A stretch of 64,000 bases of DNA from Chelonoidis abingdonii (lineage: Eukaryota > Chordata > Testudines > Testudinidae). Position numbers and translations under genes: made by a program. A model generated the notes under the pieces. The model did no database searches. It saw nothing but the letters and a program-made list of their open reading frames with translations, and was not told the origin of the DNA. The stretch lies in NCBI RefSeq assembly GCF_003597395.2, contig NC_133771.1, positions 135,196,620 through 135,260,619 of the forward strand. The letters are read 5' to 3'. Of this stretch, positions 24,401 to 36,400 are shown in pieces (the stretch's first letter is position 1; each line of letters opens with the position of its first letter).

Positions 24401-27400
24401 AAGGGTAGGGTGACCAGACAGCAAATGTGAAGAATCAGGATGGGAGTGGGGGGTAATAGGAGCCTACGTAAGAAAAAGACAAAAAAATCAGGACTATCCC
24501 TATAAAATCGGGACATCTGGTCACCCTAGTAAGGGGATAGTGAGCCAGGGCTCCCCCCATCCATATTCATCCATTTCCCCCATCTCCCACAACCCTATGA
24601 AGTGCAATCTGATCCAGAATGAGATGTCTTGTCTTTTAGATATGGAAGCAATTGAAAGTATTCCCTCAGAAGCACATGGCGGGAATCTGAGCCATTCCTG
24701 TCTTTAAAAGGTTCAACAAGTGGATGAAGAAAACAAAGTTTTGAATGGAGACCCTGAGATCCCTGTCTTGGGGAATCTTCTGGCTTCTGTGTACCTGACA
24801 GATACATGCTTCCATATTTCTATCAGATTGTGGAACTGCAGATTTCTAAGGTTTGTTTATGGCAGGAAGCATTATCTATACTGTATGTTCCCATTTGGCC
24901 TGTCCACAGCCCCCAGAGTCTTTGCAAAGAAGTTGGTGGCAATCAGCCAGACTCTCGTCTCAGGTTATCCACTGGTATCCCTTCCTGGAATCCTGGATGA
25001 CATCTTGATCAGAGCTTCATCTCCTTCATTAACACACACAGCCATGTCCTTGACACTTAATCTGCAGGTACACTTCTTTGTTACCAATGTTAAGAAAAGC
25101 CTTTTGACTCCATCCACCAAAAATACCTTACTTAGGAATGGACGTAGATACCTTGATAGCAAAGATCTGCCCATCCCTAGAGAGATTCCAGAAGATTCAG
25201 GACCTTCTTTCATTATTCTGGAGCCACAGGGTGAGTATTTAAAAGTTGGTTTGTAGCACAGAGCCTGTGGTCTGGTAGAGAACCCACAGGTAGGCAGATT
25301 TCTTAGAGCAATCCGATTAATTAAATCAGTGGTCAGGCTCCTTTTTGCAAGAACCTGTTGCTTGTGCTGAAAGCCCTGACAAGTCATCTCTTCAAACCAC
25401 TAACACCAGCATCAGCATTCTGTTTGTCTATCATTACGTGCTTTCTGATAGCCATCATGTCTGCCACATGAGTGTTGGAGCTGGTGGCCTTATCTATGCA
25501 GGAACCTTACTGCTTGTTCCATGAGGACATGGTGGTGCTCAGAACTCTGGAGTCGTTTATTCCACGTTCTTCGTCGAGTGATTGCTCATATCCATTCCAG
25601 TAGGTGTATGCGCCGCGTGTGCATGTTCGTCGGAAGACTTTTACCCTAGCAACTCCAGCGGGCCGGCAGGTCGCCCCCTAGAGTGGCGCTGCCATAGCGG
25701 GTAATATATACCCCTACGCGGCGAACCAGCATGAGCCGGCGCCGGGCGCGGAGAGGCTAGCGCCCGAACCCGCTAACTATATACACTAGAACTATAAACT
25801 ACAACTATACTACAACTAAGTGAACTATAATTAAAACTAGAACTAGAACTAGAAACAATGAACAAAGAGAAGCTAGGGACGCGGAGGACAGCTATGCGCG
25901 CTCCACAGTTCCAACGACCGACCGGCGGTAAGAAGGAACTGAGGAGGGCGGGCGGCGGGCCGGCGTTCAAAACCGTGCTCAGCCTGTAAGAAGCCGATGC
26001 CTACCAGCGATCCCCCACGACGCCTGCTTGAAGTGCCTGGGGGAATCGCATATCTCCGAGAAGTGCCGCATTTGCAAAGCCTTCAGACCGAGGACCAAGA
26101 AGGAGCGAGACCAGCGCCTCAAGACGCTCCTGAATGGAAGCGGTGCTTAATCCTTCATCCTCGCGCACCGAGTGTCGCTTCGGCTCCGGCACCGGACCAC
26201 TCCGGCGGCGTGAAGACGCCACGGCACCTGACCATTCTCCGGCACCGGTTCAGGGGAAGAGACTGTCTACCTCCTCTACCTCAGCTAAGCTGCCTCGAAA
26301 GAGCACCCGGCATCGACGCCGGCTGGGTTGGCCATGCCAGGGACTTTGTCGACTCGGGGCCTGGCAGGTCCATCGAGTCCGCGATCCCTCTCAGCTCCCC
26401 GCCAAGCAGACTGGGGTTGAGCTGATGGTCCCGTCCACGCCCGAGACCTTCTCCTCGGCCAGGGACCTCATCGCTCTAATGGAGCCTGTGCTGCCCCAAA
26501 CCCCTGGCACCGCTGGTGCGGGTTCTGCAGTCTAAGGGCAAGCCCGGACACGATGCGATACGACGTCCCGCGACTCCCGCCCTGGTCACTGATACTTTCA
26601 AGCGAGCTCCGTCAGGGCTGTCAGTTGCCGACAGCTCGGCACTGATTTCTCGATCCCAAGGAGGTCTTGGCGTTGCTACGACGACGCCAGCTCGCAGTTT
26701 ACGGCTCCGCGGCAACGCAGATCTTCCACTACGGTACCGGTCAACTCGCCGGTGCAGATCACCTCGCGCCGGTCTCGATACTCACGGCATCGTTCTGGCT
26801 CCAGCCACCGTTACTGGCACCGGGACTCGAGGAGTCGTTCCCGGAGTCATCGGCGATCCAGATCCCGGTCAACCTCCCTCGGCACGCGCTGGACCTCAAG
26901 GGCGCACCAGGACCTCCCTCAGGCATGTGGCGCAAAATATGAACATCCAGGCTGAGGAGGTCTCCGAGATCGAGGACCCAGTCGTGAGCATCTCTCGTTT
27001 CGGATTTATGCGCCCACTCTCGTGTCGCCCTGCCCTTCATAAGGACATATCCAAGCCCTCATGCCACCACCCTATCTGGCAGTCATTGAGCTTCCGTTTC
27101 CCCCCGCCCCGCTCGGGGTGTCGAGCTGTAAATACATGGTCCTTCGAAGGGCTATGAGTACTTTACTGTCCACCCCGCCACGTGTTTCCCTCGTCGTTCA
27201 ATCTGTGAACTGAAGAGGGAGCGCCACGGGACAACAAGCTCCGGCCCCAAGCTATGCTAAGGATGCAAGGCGAATGACCTGCTGGGCCGCAAGGTTCTAT
27301 TCCGCAGCGCCCTGCAGCGCTGCGGGTCTCCAACCCAGAGAGCTCTGCTCAGTCGCTACACATAAAACACCTGGGTGGCGGCTGATAAATTTAAAGGGAG

Positions 27401-30400
27401 CTGCTCCCGCAGGAACGCTCGGTCAGGAGTTCGCCGCTCTCCTTGACGAGGGGCAAAAAGGTCACGCGCACTTCCCTACTGGCAACTTTGGACGCTGCAG
27501 ACTCGGCCACCAGGACTCTGGCCTCCGGATCACTATGCGCCGCATTTTGTGGCTTCAGGTCTCTGGCCTTTCCTCCGGAACTCCAATATACCATCCAGGA
27601 TCTTCCGTTTGAGGGCCAGGGCCTGTTTTTTGGACAAGACTGGCCCTCGGCTGCAAAGCCTCAAAGACAATAGGGTCATTATGCGCGCCCTGGGATGCAT
27701 ACGCGGGTCACCCAGCATAGACCATTCAGGCCTCAACAGCAACCACAGGCCTTACCCCCAGCCCAGGCAAAGGCTAGACTTTGCCAGGGCGGCGAAACAG
27801 GAATGGCAGGCGCAGACAATCGGGTAACCAGGAGGGCCAAAGCCAGGTCCCTCCAAGCCTTCCTCCGGGCCGAAGCCCTCTCGTTTTGAAGGTGCGCCTG
27901 AGGGGCGCTGTACCAGTCCCTCCCCCGATCCATCTCCTCCCTTCTCCAGACCGTCTTTCGTTCTGCTCCCAGACGTGGTACCAGCTTACTTCAGACCACT
28001 GGGTCCTCTGCGTGTTGCGGCTTGATACCGCCTACAGTTTGCTTCGTGCCCGCCCATCCCACCCCCCTTCCCGTCCCTACTTCAGGGGAACCCCTCTCAC
28101 CGAGCAGATCCCTCCTCCTCAGGAGGTACGAACGCTCCTCCTCGACAAAGGACCATAGAGGAGGTTCCAGAGAGATGAGAAGGGCAGGGGTTTTACTCTC
28201 GTTACTTTCTGATCCCCAAGGCCGAGGGAGGTCTCAGACCCATCCTCAACCTACGAGAGCTCACCAACAATGATACCTGTGTCAAGTTGAAGTTCCGTAT
28301 TGGTGTCCTTGGGGGGACCATTATTCCCATCCCTGGATCCCGGAACTGGTATGCCCCTTGACATACAGGACGCTTATTTCCAATAGCCATCTTCCCGCCC
28401 CATCGGAGGTTCTTCTTCGCAGTGCTTGCTCATATCATTCAAGTACGGTGTGCGCGCTCCGCGTGCACGTTCGTCGGAAGAATTTCCCCCTAGCAACAAC
28501 CCGGCGGGAATCGGGCAGGCACCCCCTGGCACGTGGCGCCTTTGCAGCACCTGCATATATACCCCTGCCGACCCGTCCGCTCCTCAGTTTCCTTCTTACC
28601 GCCCGTGGTCGGTCATTGGAACAGTGGAGTGCGGCTTAGCTGACCTCCACCTCCCTAGCGTTTCACCCATTCTCATCTCCAGTTCATAGTTATGTTGTAG
28701 TTTGAGTGTTGATTACTTAGTACTTATTAGTATAGTGTGTTAGTATAGTTTTATATATAGTTTGAGGGCTGAGGTTAATCCTCCTTGCCCCTCCGGTGAT
28801 CCGGCTCATGCCTGGCTTCTCCCGGGTTAGCAAACAGTGGTCGGCCTGACGTCGGCCGATGCCAACAGCGGAGACCCCATGATCGTTGCCTGAAGTGCCT
28901 GGGGGGAATCCCATCTTACGGACAAGTGCCGGATCTGTAAGTCCTTCAACGCGGAAGGATCACAAAAAGGAGCGGGACTCCTGCGTTCGAAGCAGCTCCT
29001 TATGGAGGCCGCCCTGGACCCCTGCAGCTCCGGCACCAAGCGCACCGCAGTCCGCACCGGGCAGAAGTTCTTCCTCGGCACCCGGAAAAACGGCGGTACC
29101 GCCAGAACGCCATGCCACCAACAGTCTCCAGCGCAGAAGTCAGCCCGGCATCGCTCCCTTCACCAAAGCGAAGAGGTCGAAAGGCTCCTGCGGCTGCGGT
29201 CTGGCACCGCAGTCTGAGCATGGGAAACCGTGCCAGCCGGCACCGCCATCTGCCATGGCACCGTTATCCCGGGCACCATCGACTCCGCCAGGCAAGAGCC
29301 GTCGAGTCCGGTGCAAGACAGCTCCCGCGCGCAAGCCCTGTGTCGAGCTCGCTGTTCCCCACTACGACCTGCGAGACTTTTGCAATGGCGAGGAGAACTG
29401 ATTGCCCTAACTGACAGCCTTCCCTGCCTCAACCCCGGCACCAACCGGTGCGGGTCCTTTCGTCAATGGGGAAAGCCGGCTATGCTCCAACCAGTGTCTC
29501 TAGGAGCAGCGGACAGGCACTCGGTCGCGGTCGAGATCTCGGCACGCCGCTCCCGCTCGCACCGCCGTTCGCCTTCACGACGCCGTCTCGCCAGTCCCCA
29601 GCCACCGTTCCCACTCTCGGCGCGGTCGTACTCGCGGGGCACCGGTCCAGGTCCCGTTCCCTGGACCGGCATTCGGCACGACGGTCTACCTCCCGGCACT
29701 GCTCCCGACGGAGCCCATGTCCTACCGTGTGTTACACCCGATCCCGGTTTTGACCTCCTGGCACCGTGCTGGTCGTAGGTCCCGCTCCCGATCTCGGCAC
29801 CGTACGATTCCCGGTACCTTCTCCAGGGCGAAATGACGTCTGGCACCAGTCTCACGGCTATCCGCTCCGCCTTGGCCGTCGAGGACACCCTCGGGTTCTT
29901 CCCGCCCAGACAGCCTCTCTACGGCGATGTGGACCCACACCCGTTTCCCCCGGAACACCAGGGACTGGACCAACCGCCGCAGTGGTCACTTCTGGACGCC
30001 TTGGCGTACCACCAAGCCCAAGGCGATCCCACCACGGCATCGAGATCTGCGGTTTCTGCCCGTCGGGTGCCGGAGGCCTCCGTCAGTTGCCCTTACCTCC
30101 CAGGGACGACGTTTCTCCACCGCGACCCAGGACCCAGAGGCTGCCCCGCTTTCGAAACGGGCCCCCCCTCTGGAACAAGAACCTCACGAGGAGCTGCGGT
30201 CCCCGGTCTTTCCTCCTCCTCCTCGCCGGATGAGGCGGTGGCGGGCACTTCTACTTTGGGCCCGCACCCCATTGACCTTCGGGCTCACCCAGGACCTGCT
30301 CCGCCGTGTGTTGCATTGAGCAGGGTCAACCTCCAGGCGGAGGAGGTCCCCGAAGTGGAGGACCCTGTCGTGGACATCCTGTCCTCCGACGCCCCGACGC

Positions 30401-33400
30401 GGGTAGCCCTGCCCTTTATCCGCTCTATTCAGGCAAAGGCGGACTCTATCTGGCAGTCTCCGGCGTCCATTCCTCTTCGACAGCCAGAGGCGTGGAGAGG
30501 AAGCACATGGTACCCTCTAAAGGGTACGACTACCTCTACACCCATACCTCCTCCATGCTCTCTGGTCGTACAATCTGTGAACGAGAGGGAGCGCCATGGC
30601 CAACCAGCCCCGCCCCCAAATCGCGGGAGGCTAAGCATATGGATCTACTGGGGCGCGCAAGGTATACTCCGCAGGGGTCTACAGTTGCGTGTAGCCAACC
30701 AACAAGCGCTGCTCATTAGGTACAATTTTAATACCTGGCAGTCCATCGCCAAATTCCACTGAGCTGGTCCCGCTAGAAAAAACTCCCGCCCTGAGTTCCA
30801 GAGCCTCCGGCGAGGAGGGAAAAAAGATCTCCAGAACCTCTTGCAGGCCGCTCGACGCCACAGATTCGGCGGCTAGGACCGGTCGCGTCTTGGGGTCACA
30901 ATGAGGAGGATTTCGTGGTTGCAGGTCTCCAGATTACCCTCCAGAACTGCAACACATGATTCAAGACCTTCCCATTTGAGGGGCAGGGCCTCTTCTCTAA
31001 TAAAACGACCCAAGGCTCCAAAGCGCTTAAGGACAATCGCATCATAATGCGCTTCCCTGGGCATGCACACACCACAGACCCAGCGGCGGTCCTTTCGGGC
31101 ACAACCTCAGTGCCCCTACCCCCCCCACGCCCCTCGTCAGGACTTTAACAGAAGGCGAGGCCGGTAAACCGGAGACGCCAGTCTGGTTCCCAGGGGGGAC
31201 GCAAATAACGGTTCCACCAAACCACCGCGCGGACCGAAACAAAACTTTTGAAGGTGCGATCGAGAGCAGAGCACCAGTCCTTCCCTGGACTCCTTTCCTG
31301 TTTTCCAACCCGCCTTTCTCCCTTCCTCCCGGCGTGGACCCGACTAACTTCGGATCGTTGGGTTTTACGCACGGTGGAGTTTAGCTACCATCTTCAGTTT
31401 GTTTCGGCCCCCTCCCTCCACACCACCCTCCTCGTCCCTCTTCAGGGACCCCTCTCACGAGCATCTCCTCTGCCAGGAGGTCCACACGCTTCTCGAAATC
31501 GGAGCCATAGAGGAGGTACCTCGAGATCTCAGGGCAGAGGGTTTTACTCCCGCTATTTTTTTAATCCCCAAGTCGAAAGGAGGTCTCCGACCAATCCTGG
31601 ACCTCCGCGGACTCAACGCCTTCGTAAAGAAGTTGAAGTTCCGCATGGTGTCTTTGGGTCTATTATCCCGTCCCTGGATCCGGGAGACTGGTTTGCTGCT
31701 CTCGACATGAAAGATGCGTACTTTTCATGTTTCAATTTACCACACCGCACCGACGCTATCTACGCTTTGTGGTACGGACCGCCACTTCCAATTCACGGTC
31801 CTGCTCGCTTCAGCCTTTCCTGTGCCCCGCGGGTTTTCCACAAATGCCTATGACAGTCTGTGGCTGGTCTTTCCTGCCGTCGGCAAGGCATATGTAGTCT
31901 GTCTTGTCCCTTACCTGGAAGCGACTGGCTGGTTCGCGGGTCTTCAGAGGCTCAGGTCGCCGCGCACATAGCGGTTATCAGGAACTGTTCGAAACTTGGG
32001 CCTCTTGCTCAATTTCGACAAGTCCATCCTCGTACCAGCTCAGAGGATAGAATTCATTGGGGCTGTCTTGGGCGACTCCACGCTCGCGACAGCCTCGCTT
32101 CCACCCAGCCGGTTCCAGGCGATAGTCTCCATCATAGACAGCCTACTCGTCATTCCCGTGACCTCGGCCCGGGTCTGTCTCAGCCTCCTCAGCTCGGTCA
32201 CATGGCGGCCTGCACCTTTGTCACCAAGAACGCCAAGCTCCGACTTCGCCCCCTGCAAATGTGGTTAGCCTCCGTTTACCGCCCACGCAGGGACAGCATG
32301 GACGTGGTCATCACACTCCCAGAGAGTGTATTGCACTCCTCCCCGCTGGTGGCAAGACCCCTCCCTGGTGTTGTGCGGGCCTGCCATTCCACCCCAGGGA
32401 ACCGTCCATATCAGTGACAATGGACGCATCCTCTCTGGGCTGGGGAGCTCGCATGGGGTCTCATCGGACAAAAGGCCTCTGGTCCGCTCAGGAGCTGTTG
32501 CTGCACATAAATGTCCGGGAGCTGCGAGCGGTCCGCCTCGCCTGTCAGGCCTTTATTCGTCACCTGGCGAGGACGTTGTGTCTTAGTGCTCACGGACACC
32601 ACCACTGCGATGCACTATATAAACAAGCAGGGAGGGACCCGCTCTCTCCCTCTTTGTCAGGAGGCGATCAGGCTGTGGGAATTTTGTATAGCCCACTCCA
32701 TGGATCTGGTGGCCTCCTTCCTTCCAGGGGTCCAGAACGAGTTAGCGGACCACCTCAGCAGGTCCTTTCTGGCCCACGAGTGGTCCCTCCACCTGGACAT
32801 AGCCCATTCTCTCTTCGGAGGTGGGTTTTCCCCAGATCGACCTCTTCGCCTCACGCAGCAACCGAAATGCCCCAGGTTCTGCTCCTTTTGAGGTCTCGCC
32901 CGCGGTTCGATCTTGGACGCCTTCCTCCTGTCCTGGTCGACCCACCTCCTATATGCTTCCACACCGTTTCCGCTAGTACACAAAGTCTGGTGAAGCTGCC
33001 GCAGGGTCCTGTGAAGCTGCGCAGGGACAAGGCTCGAGTAATTCTCATCGCCCCAGCGTGGCTCGCCAGCACTGGTACACCACGCTGCTGGACTTATCAA
33101 TAGCCAGCCCCGTTCTCCTGCCGATCCATCAGGACCTGATATCCCAGGACCACAGCAGGCTTCTCCATCCCGACCTCCAATCCCTCCACCTGACGGCGTG
33201 GTTCCTGGCTGGTTGAGCGGCTCAGAGCTGCGCTGCTCTACCCAGTGCAGCAGGTGCTCCTGGGAAGCAGGAAGCCTGCGACCAGAGCTACTACGTGGCG
33301 AAGTGGAAGAGGTTCTCCTGCTGGTGTCAGACACAACAAGTACCACCTACACAGGCTCCCATCCATGTGATTTTGGAATACCTATGGCACCTCAAACAAC

Positions 33401-36400
33401 AGGGCCTCGCGCTCTCATCCTTGTGCGTGCACCTAGCTGCCATTTCAACGTTCCATCCAGGAGAAGGCCCTTCCTCCGTGTTCTCGCTCACCCAATGGTC
33501 TCGAGGTTCCTCAAGGGCCGGGAGCGCCTGTTCCCCCAGGTCCGCCGCCCCGCCCCTTCCTGGGACCTCAATCTGGTTCTCTCGAGGCTAATGGCCCCTC
33601 CCTTCGAACCCTTGGCAACCTGCTGTCTCCTGTATCTATCGTGGAAGATGGCGTTCCTTGTGGCCATTACATCGGCCAGGAGAGTCTCGGAGCTTTGCAC
33701 TCTTGTGGCGGACCCGCCTTACACGATATTCCACAAGGACAAGGTGCAGCTGCGCCCGCATCCAGCCTTCCTTTCCCAAGGTGGTCTCCTCCTTTCACCT
33801 TAACTAAGACATATTCCTCCCGGTCTTTTATCCTAAACCTCACGCATCCCGTAGAGAGCAGAGCCTACACTCCCTCGATGTTTGTAGAGCGCTGGCGTTC
33901 TACATCGACCGCACCTGACCTTTTCGTAAGATGTCCCAACTTCTTGTTGCCATGGCAGACAGGATGAAAGGTCGCCCTGTCTCGTCTCAAACAATCTCGT
34001 CCTGGGTTACGGCCTGCATTAGAACGTGCTATGAGTTAGCTCACGCCTCTCCAGGCCGAGTGACTGCACATTCCACAAGAGCTCAGGCCTCGTCGATTGC
34101 CTTTCTCAACCGTGTTCCTATCCACGACATATGCCATGCAGCTACGTGGTCCTCAGTGCACACTTCTCTGCTCATTACGCCTTGGTGCAACAGTCCAGGG
34201 ACGATGCAAGCTCTTGGTTTGGCTGTTTTGCATTCAACAGTCTCCAACTCTGACCCCCACCGCCTAGGTAAGACTTGTGATTCACCTACTTGGAATGGAT
34301 ATGAAGCAAGCACTCGAAGAAGAAAAGACGGTTACTCACCTTTGTAACTGTTGTTCTTCGAGATGTGTTGCTCATATCCATTCCCCACCCGCCCTCCTTC
34401 CCCACTGTCGGAGTAGCCGGCAAGAAGGAACTGAGGAGCGGGCGGGTCGGCAGGGGTATATATTACCCCCGCCATGGCGGCGCCACTCTAGGGGGTGACC
34501 TGCCGGCCCGCTGGAGTTGCTAGGGTAAAAGTCTTCCGACGAACATGCACGCGCGGCGCGTACACCTACTGGAATGGATATGAGCAACACATCTCGAAGA
34601 ACAACAGTTACAAAGGTGAGTAACCGTGTTTTTCGTAGACTCACAGACTTTAAGGTCAGAAGGGACCATTATGATCATCTAGTCTGACCTCCTGCACAAC
34701 ACAGGCCACAGAATCTCACCTACCCATTCCTATAACAAACCCGTAACCTATGTCTGAATTACTGAAGTCCTCAAATTGTGGTTTGAAGACCTCAAGCTGC
34801 AGAGAGTCTTCCAGCAAGTGACCCATGCCCCATGCTGCAGAGGAAGGTGAAAAACCTCCATCTGTGCTTCCCAAGAGGAGATTCTTCCTTCATTCTATCT
34901 GAGGTCACAACATCCTGCAGAGAAGAGATGGTGCACCTTTGATGTCAGAAGAGCCTGAAAATCTACTTCAAACATATAGAATCTTTGAGAAGGTTGGGTG
35001 CCGTATTCATGTCTTTCCACCCAAAATGCAAAGGACACAGAGCTTCCAAGCCTCCATTGCTAGATGGATTAGTCTGTGCATTGTGGAGGCATACAAGGCA
35101 TCAGAGTGTCCAATCTTGAAAGGGTTCAGGGCACGCTCCCAGTGATCCTTGGCTAACTCATAGGCAGAAAGAGCAAATGGGACACAAGCAATTGGCAAGG
35201 CAGCCACCTGGTCAACAGCTGCTACATTTATCGAGCACTATAAGGTGGCCTTCCTGTCTGCAGAAGCTCCCTTTGGCAGGAAGGTGCTGGAGACAATAGC
35301 CCAGATATAAATCTTTTAAAGGGGGAGGGATACCTTTCTTCCCCCCGCCCCTTCTTTCTGACCTTTTCTACAACCCTCCCTACATCTATTCACCTCTTGC
35401 TACTTCCCAGACATCCAGACTTGTGGAAAACGCTGGACTATAGAACCGAAAATTTCTTACCGATAGTTTCCTTTCTGCTGTTAGAGGCTCCCACAATTTT
35501 ACCCACCCCAAATGGTTTCTATAAGCCAAAAAGTCAGATACTGGCATGGGATTTTTACTATGTGAACATTTTATGGTTCACTGTACATAGTTGGTCTAAA
35601 GCGACGAAGAGTCCTGTGGCACTTTATAGACTAACAGATGTATTGGAGCATAAGCTTTTATGGGTGAATACTCACTTAGTCGGATGCATGTCATGCATAG
35701 TTGGTTTAGTTACCTCTGGAGTGTTTGTTACTAATATTGTTTATAGAAATTTTTATGGTATCATAAGCATCTTTCCCAATTCTGAACCTTAGTGTCCAAA
35801 ATGTGGGTGCCTAGCATGAACCTCCAAGCTTAATTACCAGCTTGGATCTTATCTCACTGCCACCAGACAGGAATTACAGCGCCTGCCCTCGCTCTGGTCC
35901 CCCAAACTTTCCCTGGGACCCCAAGACTCAGAGGTCCTGAGTCTTACCACAAAGGGAAATAACCACTTCCCTTCTCCCCTCTCTCTCCCACCCAGACTTT
36001 CCTCTCTGGCTAACCTGAGAGTTATCGATGCAATCTCTTTTACATCACAATACCAAGAAGTATGTCTTCTCTCTTCCACAAAGAGACAAACCCCAAATAC
36101 AAGGAAACAGAAATGATTCTATCTCTTCCCCCTCCCACAATTCCTGTGCTGCAGAGATTCACCCTCCGTAGATCAAACAAAAAGAATTCCCCTCCTTCGT
36201 TTCTTAGCCTACCCAGAGAGAAAAAACTCAAAAACAAGTCTTAAAAAGAAAGCTTTATATAAAAAAGAAAGAAAAAGCCATCAAAATATTCTCTGTATCA
36301 GAATGACAATAATACAGGATCAATTGCTTAAAAGAAAAAATGAATAAACAACCTTATTCAAAAAGAGATACAATTTAAACATTCCAGCAACTACACACAT

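Larger units (their letters stand above)
25568..34626 (+). mobile_element. Younger DIRS retrotransposon composite (two 5' parts, one 3' part)
   Basis: A 9.1 kb DIRS-type unit: inverted terminal repeats, an internal complementary region next to the right end, Gag with zinc knuckle and SR-rich tail, RT, RNase H and a tyrosine recombinase instead of a DDE integrase. It holds two successive 5' ends: copy 1 (25568 to about 28419) stops inside RT, and copy 2 (from about 28420) starts again with a left terminal repeat and runs to the single right end. No target duplication is expected for DIRS. It sits inside the recombinase gene of an older DIRS copy. All frames are broken. Confidence 0.85.

Noticed and set aside
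25580..34620. A CRISPR-like or bacterial recombinase island, considered because of the tyrosine recombinase and high GC
   Set aside because: The RT type, RNase H, Gag and inverted ends are those of eukaryotic DIRS elements, and the locus is inside a spliced vertebrate gene.
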